From assembly GCF_030406905.1 (NCBI RefSeq), contig NZ_CP129137.1, forward strand, positions 682,001-746,000: a DNA stretch of 64,000 nt, given 5' to 3'. Made by a program: the position numbers and the translations under genes. This DNA comes from Streptomyces sp. HUAS CB01 (GTDB taxonomy: Bacteria; Actinomycetota; Actinomycetes; Streptomycetales; Streptomycetaceae). Numbering within the stretch: the first letter of the stretch is position 1; each line of letters begins with the position of its first letter. Below are positions 17,154 through 24,395 of the stretch, piece by piece. The notes beneath the pieces are model-generated. The model saw only the letters and a program-made list of their open reading frames with translations, was not told where the DNA came from and ran no database searches.

Positions 17154-18665
17154 ATGCACGTATCGCCTCGTGCGCCGCGTCGAGACGCGGCACGCGTCAC
17201 CCTGCTCACCGAAGGCACCTACCCGCACAGTCACGGCGGGGTGAGTGTCTGGTGCGACCAGCTCGTCGGCGGCATGCCCGACATCGACTTCGACATCATC
17301 GCGGTGACCGGCACCGGACGGGAGTCCGTGGTGTGGGAACTGCCCCCGCACGTGGCCGAGCCGGTCACCGTGCCCATGTGGGGCCCCGCACCCCCGGGTT
17401 CCCCGCCGCGCGGGCGGCGTGAACGCCGGCTGATGGCCGCGTACGAACGGTTCCTCACGGCACTGGTGGACCCGGCCGCCGAGGACGGGTTCGCCCCGGC
17501 CCTGTACGAACTGGCGCACGCCGCCCGGGACGGGGTGCTCGGGCCGGCCCTGCGCGGGGACAAGGCCCTGCGCGTCCTGACCGCCGTGTGGAACCGCCCC
17601 GGTCTGACCGTGCGGGAGGCGCGGCCCAGCCTCCACGACGCCGTCACCGCGACGGCGCTCCTGGAGCACGCCCTGCGGCCGCTCGCGGCCCGGCCGCCGG
17701 AGCGCGGAGTCGCGCACGCGGTGAGCGGCGGGGTGGCGGTGCTGCCGGGGCTCGCCGCCCTCGAACTCCACGGGGTGCCCCTGCTGCTGACCGAGCACGG
17801 GGTCTACCTGCGCGAACGCTATCTCGGTTACCGGACGGCCCCGTACCGCTGGCCGGTCAAGGCGGTGCTGCTGGGCTTCTTCCGGCTGCTGGCCGAGGAG
17901 ACCTACCGCCGCGCGGCCCTCGTCACACCGGGCAACCGCTACAACCGGCTGTGGGAGGAGCAGGGCGGCGCCGATCCCCGGCTCATCCGCACCGTCTACA
18001 ACGGCGTGGACCCGTCCGCGTTCCCCCCGGCCGGCCCCGAACCGGAGGGACCCACGCTGAGCTGGGCGGGGCGCGTCGACCCCATCAAGGACCTGGAGAC
18101 CCTGATCCGGGCGTTCGCGGAGGTCCGCGGAGCCCTCCCCGACGCGACCCTGCGGCTGTTCGGCGGCACCCCGCGCGGCGGGGAGGCGTACCGGGAGCGG
18201 TGCGAGGCGCTCGCGGCGTCGCTCGGCCACGGCGACGCCGTCACCTTCGAGGGCCGGGTCGACGACATCAGGGACGCGTACGCCGCGGGCAACGTCGTGA
18301 TGCTGTCCAGCATCAGCGAGGGGTTCCCCTTCACCCTGATCGAGGCCATGTCGTGCGGCAGGGCCACCGTGTCCACCGACGTCGGCGGCGTCCGGGAGGC
18401 GGTCGGCGACGCCGGGCTGGTCGTCCCGCCCCGTGACCCCGGGGCCATGGCCGCGGCGGCGCTGCGGCTGCTGGCCGATCCGCCGCGCCGGGCGGCGATG
18501 GGCGAGGCTGCGCGGCTGCGGGTGATCGAGCAGTTCACGCTCCGTCAGACCATCGACACCTTCCGGGCCATCTACCTGGAGCTGTCCGTCAGCGGGGTAC
18601 GGCTCGCCGATCCCTGGGGCACGCCCCTCAGCGACGAGGCGCCCCTGGGGAGCGTGGCCGGATGA
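17154..18665 (+). CDS. PelF-like GT4 glycosyltransferase
   Basis: 503 residues, the usual PelF length (about 505). The N-terminal half opens with 'VTLLTEGTYPHSHGGVSVW', which in this family marks the DUF3492 domain of PelF, and includes 'HAVSGGVAVLPGLAALELHG' and 'LLLTEHGVYLRERY'. The C-terminal GT-B donor domain has 'SWAGRVDPIKDLETLIRAF' and the E-x7-E motif 'EGFPFTLIE' (E389, E397), then 'GGVREAVGDAGLVVPPRDP'. PelF uses UDP-GalNAc/UDP-GlcNAc-type donors to polymerise Pel in the cytoplasm. GGAG seven bases upstream supports the ATG at 17154. It overlaps the next gene by ATGA, so the two proteins probably act together at the membrane. Confidence 0.82.
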   Translation: MHVSPRAPRRDAARVTLLTEGTYPHSHGGVSVWCDQLVGGMPDIDFDIIAVTGTGRESVVWELPPHVAEPVTVPMWGPAPPGSPPRGRRERRLMAAYERFLTALVDPAAEDGFAPALYELAHAARDGVLGPALRGDKALRVLTAVWNRPGLTVREARPSLHDAVTATALLEHALRPLAARPPERGVAHAVSGGVAVLPGLAALELHGVPLLLTEHGVYLRERYLGYRTAPYRWPVKAVLLGFFRLLAEETYRRAALVTPGNRYNRLWEEQGGADPRLIRTVYNGVDPSAFPPAGPEPEGPTLSWAGRVDPIKDLETLIRAFAEVRGALPDATLRLFGGTPRGGEAYRERCEALAASLGHGDAVTFEGRVDDIRDAYAAGNVVMLSSISEGFPFTLIEAMSCGRATVSTDVGGVREAVGDAGLVVPPRDPGAMAAAALRLLADPPRRAAMGEAARLRVIEQFTLRQTIDTFRAIYLELSVSGVRLADPWGTPLSDEAPLGSVAG

Positions 18666-20047
18666 GCGGGCCGATGGCTCTCGAACCCGACGGCGGACAG
18701 GGCGACACGCTGGCGTTGCGGCTCGCCGCCGCCGATGCCACGCTCTCGCTGCGCCTGCCCCGGCGCAGACGGGTGCCGGACGACCCGGTCGACCTCCTGG
18801 CCGCCGAGCTCGCCGACCGGATCGGGCCCGCGGTGCACGCGTACGAGGTGGCGGCCCTGCTGGAGTCCGAGGGCCTGACGGGCGAGCAGATCCAGGAACG
18901 CTACGGGCGCCCCGATCTGTTCTCGCTCGCCGCCGATCTGTACGGGCGGGTGCCGCGCAGCTTCCCCGAGCCCCCGCACGGGCCGGATCCCTGGGCACCC
19001 GACCATGTCCGGTGCGCTCTGCGCGGGGCGTTGTTCGCCCTGCCGGGGCTGGCGTACGTGCTCACCGGCGGGCTGTGGCACACGCCCCGGGGGGTGTACG
19101 CCCTGGTCGCCGCCGGCCTGCTGTCGTGGGCGTGGGGCCAGGCGCTCAGCCATCGCGCGTATCTGCGGCTGGCGGCCGGGGCGCGCGAGGCGGGCCGGAC
19201 GCTGCTCGTGGGCGCTCCCGCGGGAGCGCTGTTCGCCACGGCGGCCGCGCTCGTCGTCGCGGGGCCGGGGCCCGCGGCTCTGTTCGGCGCCGGGCAGTCG
19301 CTGTACCTCGCGTCGGCGGGGGTGCTCCTGGTGCGCGGCAGGGAACGACTGCTGCTCGTCACGCTCGTGCCGTTGGCCGCCGGTGCGGCGGCGCTGCCGT
19401 GGTGGGACCCGGGTCCACTGCCCCGGATCGTGCTGGCGGCGTCGACGGTGGCGCTTGCGGTCGCCGTCGCGGGCCGGGAGATCGGGGGGATGCTCCGTGC
19501 GGCGCCGGCACCCGGCGGCACCCGGCCGCCGGTGCGGGCCTCGCTGCCGTACGGGCTGTTCGGGCTGGCCGCGGGCGCGCTGGTGATGTCGGTGGGGCAG
19601 CGTCAGCCCTGGGCCGTGGTCGTGCTGACCGTCAGCATGGGGCCCGCCGAATGGCTGCTCTACCGCTACCGGGGGCTGTCGGTTGCGGCCCTGCGGGCGT
19701 CGGCGGACGAGGCCGGGTTCCGGCTGCGGTCCGCCCGGACGCTGGCGCTGTGTCTGGGGGGCTATCTGCTGCCGCTGTTCCCCGCGGCCCTGCTCACGGG
19801 CGCCGAACCGGCGCCCCTGCTCGCCCTCGCCGCGCTGCTGTGGACCGCGCTGCTGCTCCAGGCGTTCGGCCTCGCCTGGCTCCCGGCCGGGGTCACGCTC
19901 ACCGCGGCGGCCGGGGTGGCCGCCGCCGCGACGCTGCCCGGTGGTCCACCGGGCACCGCTCCGCTGCTGATCTGCTGCGGCGTCGCCGCAGGGGTGCTCG
20001 TCACCGCCATCCTGTGGTGTCTGGGCCGGCCCACCGCGCACTCCTGA
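18662..20047 (+). CDS. Polytopic membrane protein, candidate PelG-like export partner
   Basis: 461 residues. The first 110 are soluble and mostly helical ('YEVAALLESEGLTGEQIQER', 'DLFSLAADLYGRVPRSFPEP'), followed by about 10-12 hydrophobic helices to the C-terminus with few loops. Size and topology match PelG (about 450 residues, 12 helices), and the ATGA overlap with the pelF-like gene mirrors pelF-pelG order, but I see no firm sequence signature of PelG and the soluble N-terminal part is unlike it. The best inference is the membrane conduit or scaffold for the polymer made by the gene before it. A hairpin follows 30 bp after the stop. Confidence 0.55.
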   Translation: MSGPMALEPDGGQGDTLALRLAAADATLSLRLPRRRRVPDDPVDLLAAELADRIGPAVHAYEVAALLESEGLTGEQIQERYGRPDLFSLAADLYGRVPRSFPEPPHGPDPWAPDHVRCALRGALFALPGLAYVLTGGLWHTPRGVYALVAAGLLSWAWGQALSHRAYLRLAAGAREAGRTLLVGAPAGALFATAAALVVAGPGPAALFGAGQSLYLASAGVLLVRGRERLLLVTLVPLAAGAAALPWWDPGPLPRIVLAASTVALAVAVAGREIGGMLRAAPAPGGTRPPVRASLPYGLFGLAAGALVMSVGQRQPWAVVVLTVSMGPAEWLLYRYRGLSVAALRASADEAGFRLRSARTLALCLGGYLLPLFPAALLTGAEPAPLLALAALLWTALLLQAFGLAWLPAGVTLTAAAGVAAAATLPGGPPGTAPLLICCGVAAGVLVTAILWCLGRPTAHS

Positions 20048-20076
20048 CCCGCCGTCCGCACCCGTCGCGGCAACCG

Positions 20077-20093
20077 CCCCGCGGCACGCGGGG
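20077..20093 (+). terminator. Short hairpin inside the exopolysaccharide cluster
   Basis: CCCCGCG (20077-20083), loop GCA, CGCGGGG (20087-20093): a perfect 7-bp stem in the 128-bp gap between the membrane-protein gene and the dehydratase gene. It may attenuate transcription or split the cluster into two units. Confidence 0.4.
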
Positions 20094-20175
20094 TTCCGGC
20101 CCGTCGTCCGGACCGCCCGTCCACCGTTCGCACACCACCGCTCCCCGCGGTGAACCGTCCCGAAAGGAACGACAG

Positions 20176-21177
20176 TTGACATCCGCACCGCTCGCCGCCG
20201 TCACCGGAGCCGAGGGCTTCATCGGCTCCCATCTGACCGAGGCCCTCGTCGCGTCGGGACACCGGGTCCGCGCGATGGTCCAGTACAACTCCTTCTCCTC
20301 GTACGGCTGGCTGGAGACCCTGCCGAAGGACGTCCTCGACCGGGTCGAGATCGTGCTCGGCGACGTCCGCGACCCCGGTTCCGTACGCGGACTCGCCGAA
20401 GGAGCCGACGCCGTCTACCACTTGGCGGCACTGATCGCGATCCCCTACTCCTACCGCGCCCCGCACAGCTACGTGGACACCAACGTCACGGGCACGCTCA
20501 ACGTGCTGGAGGCGGTGCGGGCCCTCGGGACCCCGCGGCTGGTCCACACCTCCACCAGCGAGACGTACGGTTCCGCACGGACCGTGCCGATCACCGAGGA
20601 CCATCCCGTCAACACCCAGTCGCCGTACGCGGCCTCCAAGGCCGGCGGGGACCGGCTGGCCGACAGCTACCACGCGAGCTTCGGCACGCCCGTGGTCACC
20701 CTGCGGCCCTTCAACACCTTCGGCCCCCGGCAGTCGATGCGGGCGGTCATCCCGACCGTCATCGGGCAGGTCGCCGCCGGGGAGCGCACGATCACCCTGG
20801 GCGACCTCCGGCCCACGCGCGACTTCACGTACGTCACGGACACGGCCGCGGCGTTCCTGGCCGTCGGCACGGCACCGGCCGAGGCCGTCGTGGGGCGGAC
20901 CCTCAACGCCGGTACCGGCGGCGAGATCTCCGTCGGGGACCTGGTGCGGCTCATCGGCAAGGTGATGGACACCGACCTCGACGTCCGGGAGGACGAGCAG
21001 CGCATCCGGCCCGCGAAATCCGAGGTGATGCGGCTGGTCGCGGACGCGACCCGGCTGCGGGAGGCGACCGGCTGGGCTCCGGCCCTCGACCTGGAGCAGG
21101 GACTGGCACGGACGGTGGAGTTCTTCAGGGACCCCGCCAATCTCGCCCGCTACAAGACCGACATCTACAACATCTGA
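20176..21177 (+). CDS. LegB-like NAD-dependent sugar-nucleotide dehydratase/epimerase
   Basis: 333 residues, extended short-chain dehydrogenase. NAD motif 'TGAEGFIGSH' (G11, G14, G17); catalytic Ser/Thr in 'HTSTSETYGSA' and Y151-x3-K155 in 'SPYAASKAGG'. The segment 'VRAMVQYNSFSSYGWLE' and 'ALIAIPYSYRAPHSYVDTN' recall LegB, a UDP-GlcNAc 4,6-dehydratase, more than GalE; a hexose 4-epimerase remains possible. The start is TTG at 20176: AAAGGAA lies seven bases before it and no ATG/GTG is suitably placed. It should supply a modified amino-sugar nucleotide for the glycosyltransferase upstream. Confidence 0.8.
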   Translation: MTSAPLAAVTGAEGFIGSHLTEALVASGHRVRAMVQYNSFSSYGWLETLPKDVLDRVEIVLGDVRDPGSVRGLAEGADAVYHLAALIAIPYSYRAPHSYVDTNVTGTLNVLEAVRALGTPRLVHTSTSETYGSARTVPITEDHPVNTQSPYAASKAGGDRLADSYHASFGTPVVTLRPFNTFGPRQSMRAVIPTVIGQVAAGERTITLGDLRPTRDFTYVTDTAAAFLAVGTAPAEAVVGRTLNAGTGGEISVGDLVRLIGKVMDTDLDVREDEQRIRPAKSEVMRLVADATRLREATGWAPALDLEQGLARTVEFFRDPANLARYKTDIYNI

Positions 21178-21217
21178 CCCGGCGGACCACCCACCGCCGT
21201 ACTCACAGGGGGCTACC

Positions 21218-21931
21218 GTGCACGCAGTGATTCTCGCCGGAGGCAAGGGCATCCGGCTGCGCCCGTACACCACCGCGCTGCCCAAGCCGCTCGTCCCGAT
21301 CGGCGACCGGCACGCGATCCTGGAGATCGTGCTGCGTCAGCTGGCGGCCTGCGGCTTCACGAGCTGCACCATCGCCGTCGGCCATCTCGGCCACATCATC
21401 CGCGCCTATGTCGGCAGCGGTTCACGATGGGGCCTGAGCATCGACTACGCGACCGAGGAGAACCCGCTGGGCACCATGGGCCCGCTGCTGACGATGCGGG
21501 ACCGGCTGCCCGAGTCGTTCCTGGTCATGAACGGGGACATCCTCACCGACCTCGACTTCGCCGACGTACTGGGCCGGCACCGCGCGAGCGGGTCGGCGCT
21601 GACGATCGCCACCTACGCCCGTAAGGTGCACATCGACTTCGGGGTGCTGACCACGGACGCCGGGAAGGTGGTCGGCTTCGCCGAGAAGCCGTCCATGGAC
21701 TACCGCGTCTCGATGGGCGTGTACGGGCTGTCCCGCGACACGCTCGACGGATACACCGCCGGGCTGCCGCTCGGCTTCGACGAACTCGTGCTCGATCTGC
21801 TGAGGACCGGGAAACCGCCGCATGCCTACGAGTTCGACGGCTACTGGCTCGACATCGGCCGGCCGGACGACTACGACCGGGCCAACGCCGAGTTCACCAC
21901 CCACCAGTCACTGCTGCTCAAGGGAGCCTGA
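21218..21931 (+). CDS. Sugar-1-phosphate nucleotidyltransferase
   Basis: 237 residues, the short RmlA/GlmU-like nucleotidyltransferase fold. 'AVILAGGKGIRLRPYT' is the NTP-binding loop, 'LPKPLVPIGDR' carries the conserved Lys, and 'VMNGDILTDLDF' is the metal-binding Asp motif. 'GFAEKPSMDYRVSMGVY' and 'GYWLDIGRPDDYDRAN' are the usual later motifs. It has no C-terminal beta-helix, so it is a plain pyrophosphorylase making an NDP-sugar. The GTG start has AGGGGG upstream (21207-21212). Only 7 bp separate it from the next gene. In Leg-type pathways a similar enzyme activates the amino sugar; which nucleotide is used here is unknown. Confidence 0.85.
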   Translation: MHAVILAGGKGIRLRPYTTALPKPLVPIGDRHAILEIVLRQLAACGFTSCTIAVGHLGHIIRAYVGSGSRWGLSIDYATEENPLGTMGPLLTMRDRLPESFLVMNGDILTDLDFADVLGRHRASGSALTIATYARKVHIDFGVLTTDAGKVVGFAEKPSMDYRVSMGVYGLSRDTLDGYTAGLPLGFDELVLDLLRTGKPPHAYEFDGYWLDIGRPDDYDRANAEFTTHQSLLLKGA

Positions 21932-21938
21932 ACACCCC

Positions 21939-22853
21939 ATGCGCATCCTCGTCCTGGGCCACACCGGGTACCTGGGCCGCCATGTCGCCGAACAGCTCAG
22001 CGCGCTGGGGGGCGTGCGGCTGTTCGGCGGCGGCCGGTCCCCGGACGCCGACCTCCGCGTGGACCTCGCCACGGCGGACACGGGGCGGCTGGCCGAGAAC
22101 CTCGCGGACCTCTCCCCCGACGCCGTGGTCAACTGCGCGGGGTCGCTCGGCGCCGATCCGGTGACCGATGCCGAGGTCAACGTGCGCGGTCCCGCCGTGC
22201 TCTGCGCGGCACTGCGCAAGGCCGCGCCGACGGCCCGGCTGGTGCACCTCGGTTCGGCGGCCGAGTACGGGGCGGGCGAGCCCGGTGTGCCGGTCGCGGA
22301 GGACGGACCGACGCGGCCGGTGGCCTCGTACGGCGCCACCAAACTGGCCGGCACGGTGGCCGTCGCCTCGTCGGGCCTGGACGCGGTCGTGCTGCGCGTG
22401 GGCAACCCGGTCGGTCCGGGCGCCGCGCCGATGAGCCTGCCGGGCGGCACCGCCCTGCGGCTGCGCCGGGCGGGCGGGGACCGTGACGCGGTCGTGCGCT
22501 TCGGCGACCTGTCCGCCCATCGCGACTTCGTCGACGTACGGGACCTGGCACGGGCCGTCGTGCTGGCCGCTACCGCCTCCGGGCCGCTGCCGCGCATCCT
22601 CAACATCGGCGGCGGCAGGGCCGTTCCCATCCGGGAGCTGGTGCAGGGGCTGGTGGCCGTGGCCGGGTTCCGCGGCCGTGTCGACGAGGCCGGCATCGGG
22701 TCGGCGCGCTCCGCGGGCGTGGCCTGGCAGTGCTCGGACATCACGGCGGCGCGGGAGGCCCTCGGCTGGGAGCCGCGGTTCACCCTCACGGGCTCCCTCA
22801 CCGCGCTGTGGGCGTCGCTCGGCGCCCCCGGGGAAGCGGACCCGGTGGCATGA
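21939..22853 (+). CDS. NAD-dependent epimerase/reductase (SDR)
   Basis: 304 residues. NAD motif 'GHTGYLGRH' (G7, G10, G13), 'LVHLGSAAEYGAG' for the active-site Ser, and Y131-x3-K135 in 'SYGATKLAG'. 'HRDFVDVRDLARAVVLA' and 'ILNIGGGRAVPIRELVQG' are typical of nucleotide-sugar epimerases and 4-ketoreductases. Together with the dehydratase at 20176 it could complete a 4-keto-6-deoxy amino-sugar route, the dehydratase making the keto intermediate and this enzyme reducing or epimerising it. It overlaps the next gene by ATGA. Confidence 0.8.
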   Translation: MRILVLGHTGYLGRHVAEQLSALGGVRLFGGGRSPDADLRVDLATADTGRLAENLADLSPDAVVNCAGSLGADPVTDAEVNVRGPAVLCAALRKAAPTARLVHLGSAAEYGAGEPGVPVAEDGPTRPVASYGATKLAGTVAVASSGLDAVVLRVGNPVGPGAAPMSLPGGTALRLRRAGGDRDAVVRFGDLSAHRDFVDVRDLARAVVLAATASGPLPRILNIGGGRAVPIRELVQGLVAVAGFRGRVDEAGIGSARSAGVAWQCSDITAAREALGWEPRFTLTGSLTALWASLGAPGEADPVA

Positions 22854-23512
22854 CACTGCTGGTCCCCCTCTACGTGCACCCCGTGGAGGACCCGGAGGCC
22901 TGGCGGTTGGTCACGGCCGCCGGGGACCTGGTCTACGGGGTGGTGCTGAACCCGGCCGACGGCCCGGGTGCGGCGCCCGATCCCGCGTTCGTCTCCGCCG
23001 CCCGCGACCTGCGGTCGGCGGGCACGCGCGTCCTCGGCTACGTCGACCTGGACTACGGGATGCGGCCGGACTCGGCGGTGACGGCCGATCTGGACCGCCA
23101 TCGTGCGTGGTACGACGCCGACGGCTGCTTCTTCGACCAGGTGCCGGCCGACCGCTCGGCCCTGCCCGGCTGCCGCCGGCTCGTCCGCGCCGCGCGGCAG
23201 CGGGGCGCCGGTACGGTCGTCCTCAACCACGGGGTGCACCCGGCGCCGGGGTACGCGCGGATCGCCGAACTGCTGGTGACGTTCGAGGGCCCCTGGCCGG
23301 TCTACCTCTCCTCGTTCACCCGGCCTCGGTGGACGGCCCGCCATCCGGCCGAGCGGTTCTGCCATCTGGTCTACGAGGTGCCGACGGCGCTGGCGGGCGT
23401 CGCGGCCCGGGCGGCCGGGGAGCGCGGAGCCGCGGTGTCGTGCGCGGTCACGGACTCCCTGCCCAATCCCTGGGGCGCGCCGCCGCCCGCGCTGTACGGG
23501 GGGACCCGGTGA
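22850..23512 (+). CDS. Spherulin-4 family (GH135-like) protein
   Basis: 220 residues matching the spherulation-specific family 4 pattern: 'LLVPLYVHPVEDPEAW' at the very start, 'VYGVVLNPADGPG', 'RVLGYVDLDYG', 'DADGCFFDQVP' with acidic catalytic-type residues, and 'VLNHGVHPAPGYA'. The eukaryotic member Sph3 (GH135) cleaves alpha-1,4-galactosaminogalactan. No signal peptide is seen, so unless exported otherwise it would act inside the cell, which is odd for a polymer hydrolase. It is coupled by ATGA and GTGA overlaps to the genes on both sides, so it is clearly part of the cluster. Confidence 0.72.
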   Translation: MTLLVPLYVHPVEDPEAWRLVTAAGDLVYGVVLNPADGPGAAPDPAFVSAARDLRSAGTRVLGYVDLDYGMRPDSAVTADLDRHRAWYDADGCFFDQVPADRSALPGCRRLVRAARQRGAGTVVLNHGVHPAPGYARIAELLVTFEGPWPVYLSSFTRPRWTARHPAERFCHLVYEVPTALAGVAARAAGERGAAVSCAVTDSLPNPWGAPPPALYGGTR

Positions 23513-24303
23513 GCCGCCGGCGCGTCCCGCGGCTGTGTCTGCTGTTCGCCGTGCTGCTGGTGGCGGGCTGCTCCGGCGGTTCCCCGCCGGGTCCGGACGG
23601 GGCGCGCTGGCAGCCTCGGCCCGGCACGGCGTGGCAGTGGCAGCTCGACGGCCGGGCCGACCCCTCGGCGGCGGACGTGCCCGTGTACGACATCGACGGC
23701 TTCGAGAACAGCGCGGACGACGTCGCGCGGCTGCACCGGGACGGGCGCAGGGTCATCTGCTACATCAACGCCGGCGCCTGGGAGCGTTTCCGTCCCGACC
23801 AGGCGGACTTCCCGGCGTCCGTACGCGGCCGGCCGAACGGCTGGGACGGTGAGCGGTGGCTCGACATCCGCCGGCTGGACGTGCTGCGCCCCCTCATGGA
23901 GCGGCGCTTCGACATGTGCCGGGAGAAGGGCTTCGACGCGGTCGAACCGGATCTGCTGGACGCGTATCTCAACGACACCGGCTTCCCTCTGACCGCCGCC
24001 GACCAGCTCGCCTACAACCGCATGATCGCCCGTGTCGCCCACGACCGCGGCCTGTCCGTCGGGCTGAAGAACGATCTGCCGCAGGTTGCTGCCCTGGTGG
24101 GGGACTTCGACTTCGCGGTCAACGAGGAGTGCGCCCAGTACGGCGAGTGCGGGAAGCTCGCCCCGTTCATCGCGGCCGGGAAGGCCGTCTTCCATGTGGA
24201 GTACGCACTGGCCAACGGCGACTTCTGCGGCGAGTCGCGGCGCCTGGGACTGTCCTCCATGCGCAAGCGGCTGGAGCTCGACGCGTGGCGCCGGCCGTGC
24301 TGA
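23509..24303 (+). CDS. GH114-like endo-alpha-1,4-polygalactosaminidase lipoprotein
   Basis: 264 residues. The N-terminus 'MSRRRVPRLCLLFAVLLVAG' ends in lipobox VAGC (Cys21), so the enzyme is tethered outside the membrane. The body is a clear GH114/TM1410-type barrel: 'WQWQLDG', 'VPVYDIDGFENSADDV', 'VICYINAGAWERFRPD', 'DAVEPDLLDAYLND' with the likely catalytic acids, and 'GLSVGLKNDLPQVAAL'. Characterised GH114 enzymes hydrolyse alpha-1,4-linked galactosamine polymers. The GTG start overlaps the previous stop by GTGA. It is the last gene of the cluster, with a hairpin after it. Its presence is the best clue to the chemistry of the polymer. Confidence 0.82.
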   Translation: MSRRRVPRLCLLFAVLLVAGCSGGSPPGPDGARWQPRPGTAWQWQLDGRADPSAADVPVYDIDGFENSADDVARLHRDGRRVICYINAGAWERFRPDQADFPASVRGRPNGWDGERWLDIRRLDVLRPLMERRFDMCREKGFDAVEPDLLDAYLNDTGFPLTAADQLAYNRMIARVAHDRGLSVGLKNDLPQVAALVGDFDFAVNEECAQYGECGKLAPFIAAGKAVFHVEYALANGDFCGESRRLGLSSMRKRLELDAWRRPC

Positions 24304-24333
24304 GCGGGGCGGCCGGGTGGCGTCCGGAGTGCG

Positions 24334-24353
24334 GCCGGGCCGGGCGGCCCGGC
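24334..24353. terminator. Terminator between the exopolysaccharide cluster and polX
   Basis: GCCGGGCC (24334-24341), loop GGGC, GGCCCGGC (24346-24353): a perfect 8-bp stem in the 92-bp gap between two convergent genes, so it can serve both directions. Confidence 0.55.
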
Positions 24354-24395
24354 AATGCGGGCGGCCGAAGGAGGCCGAAGCCGGCCGAGGGGCGG

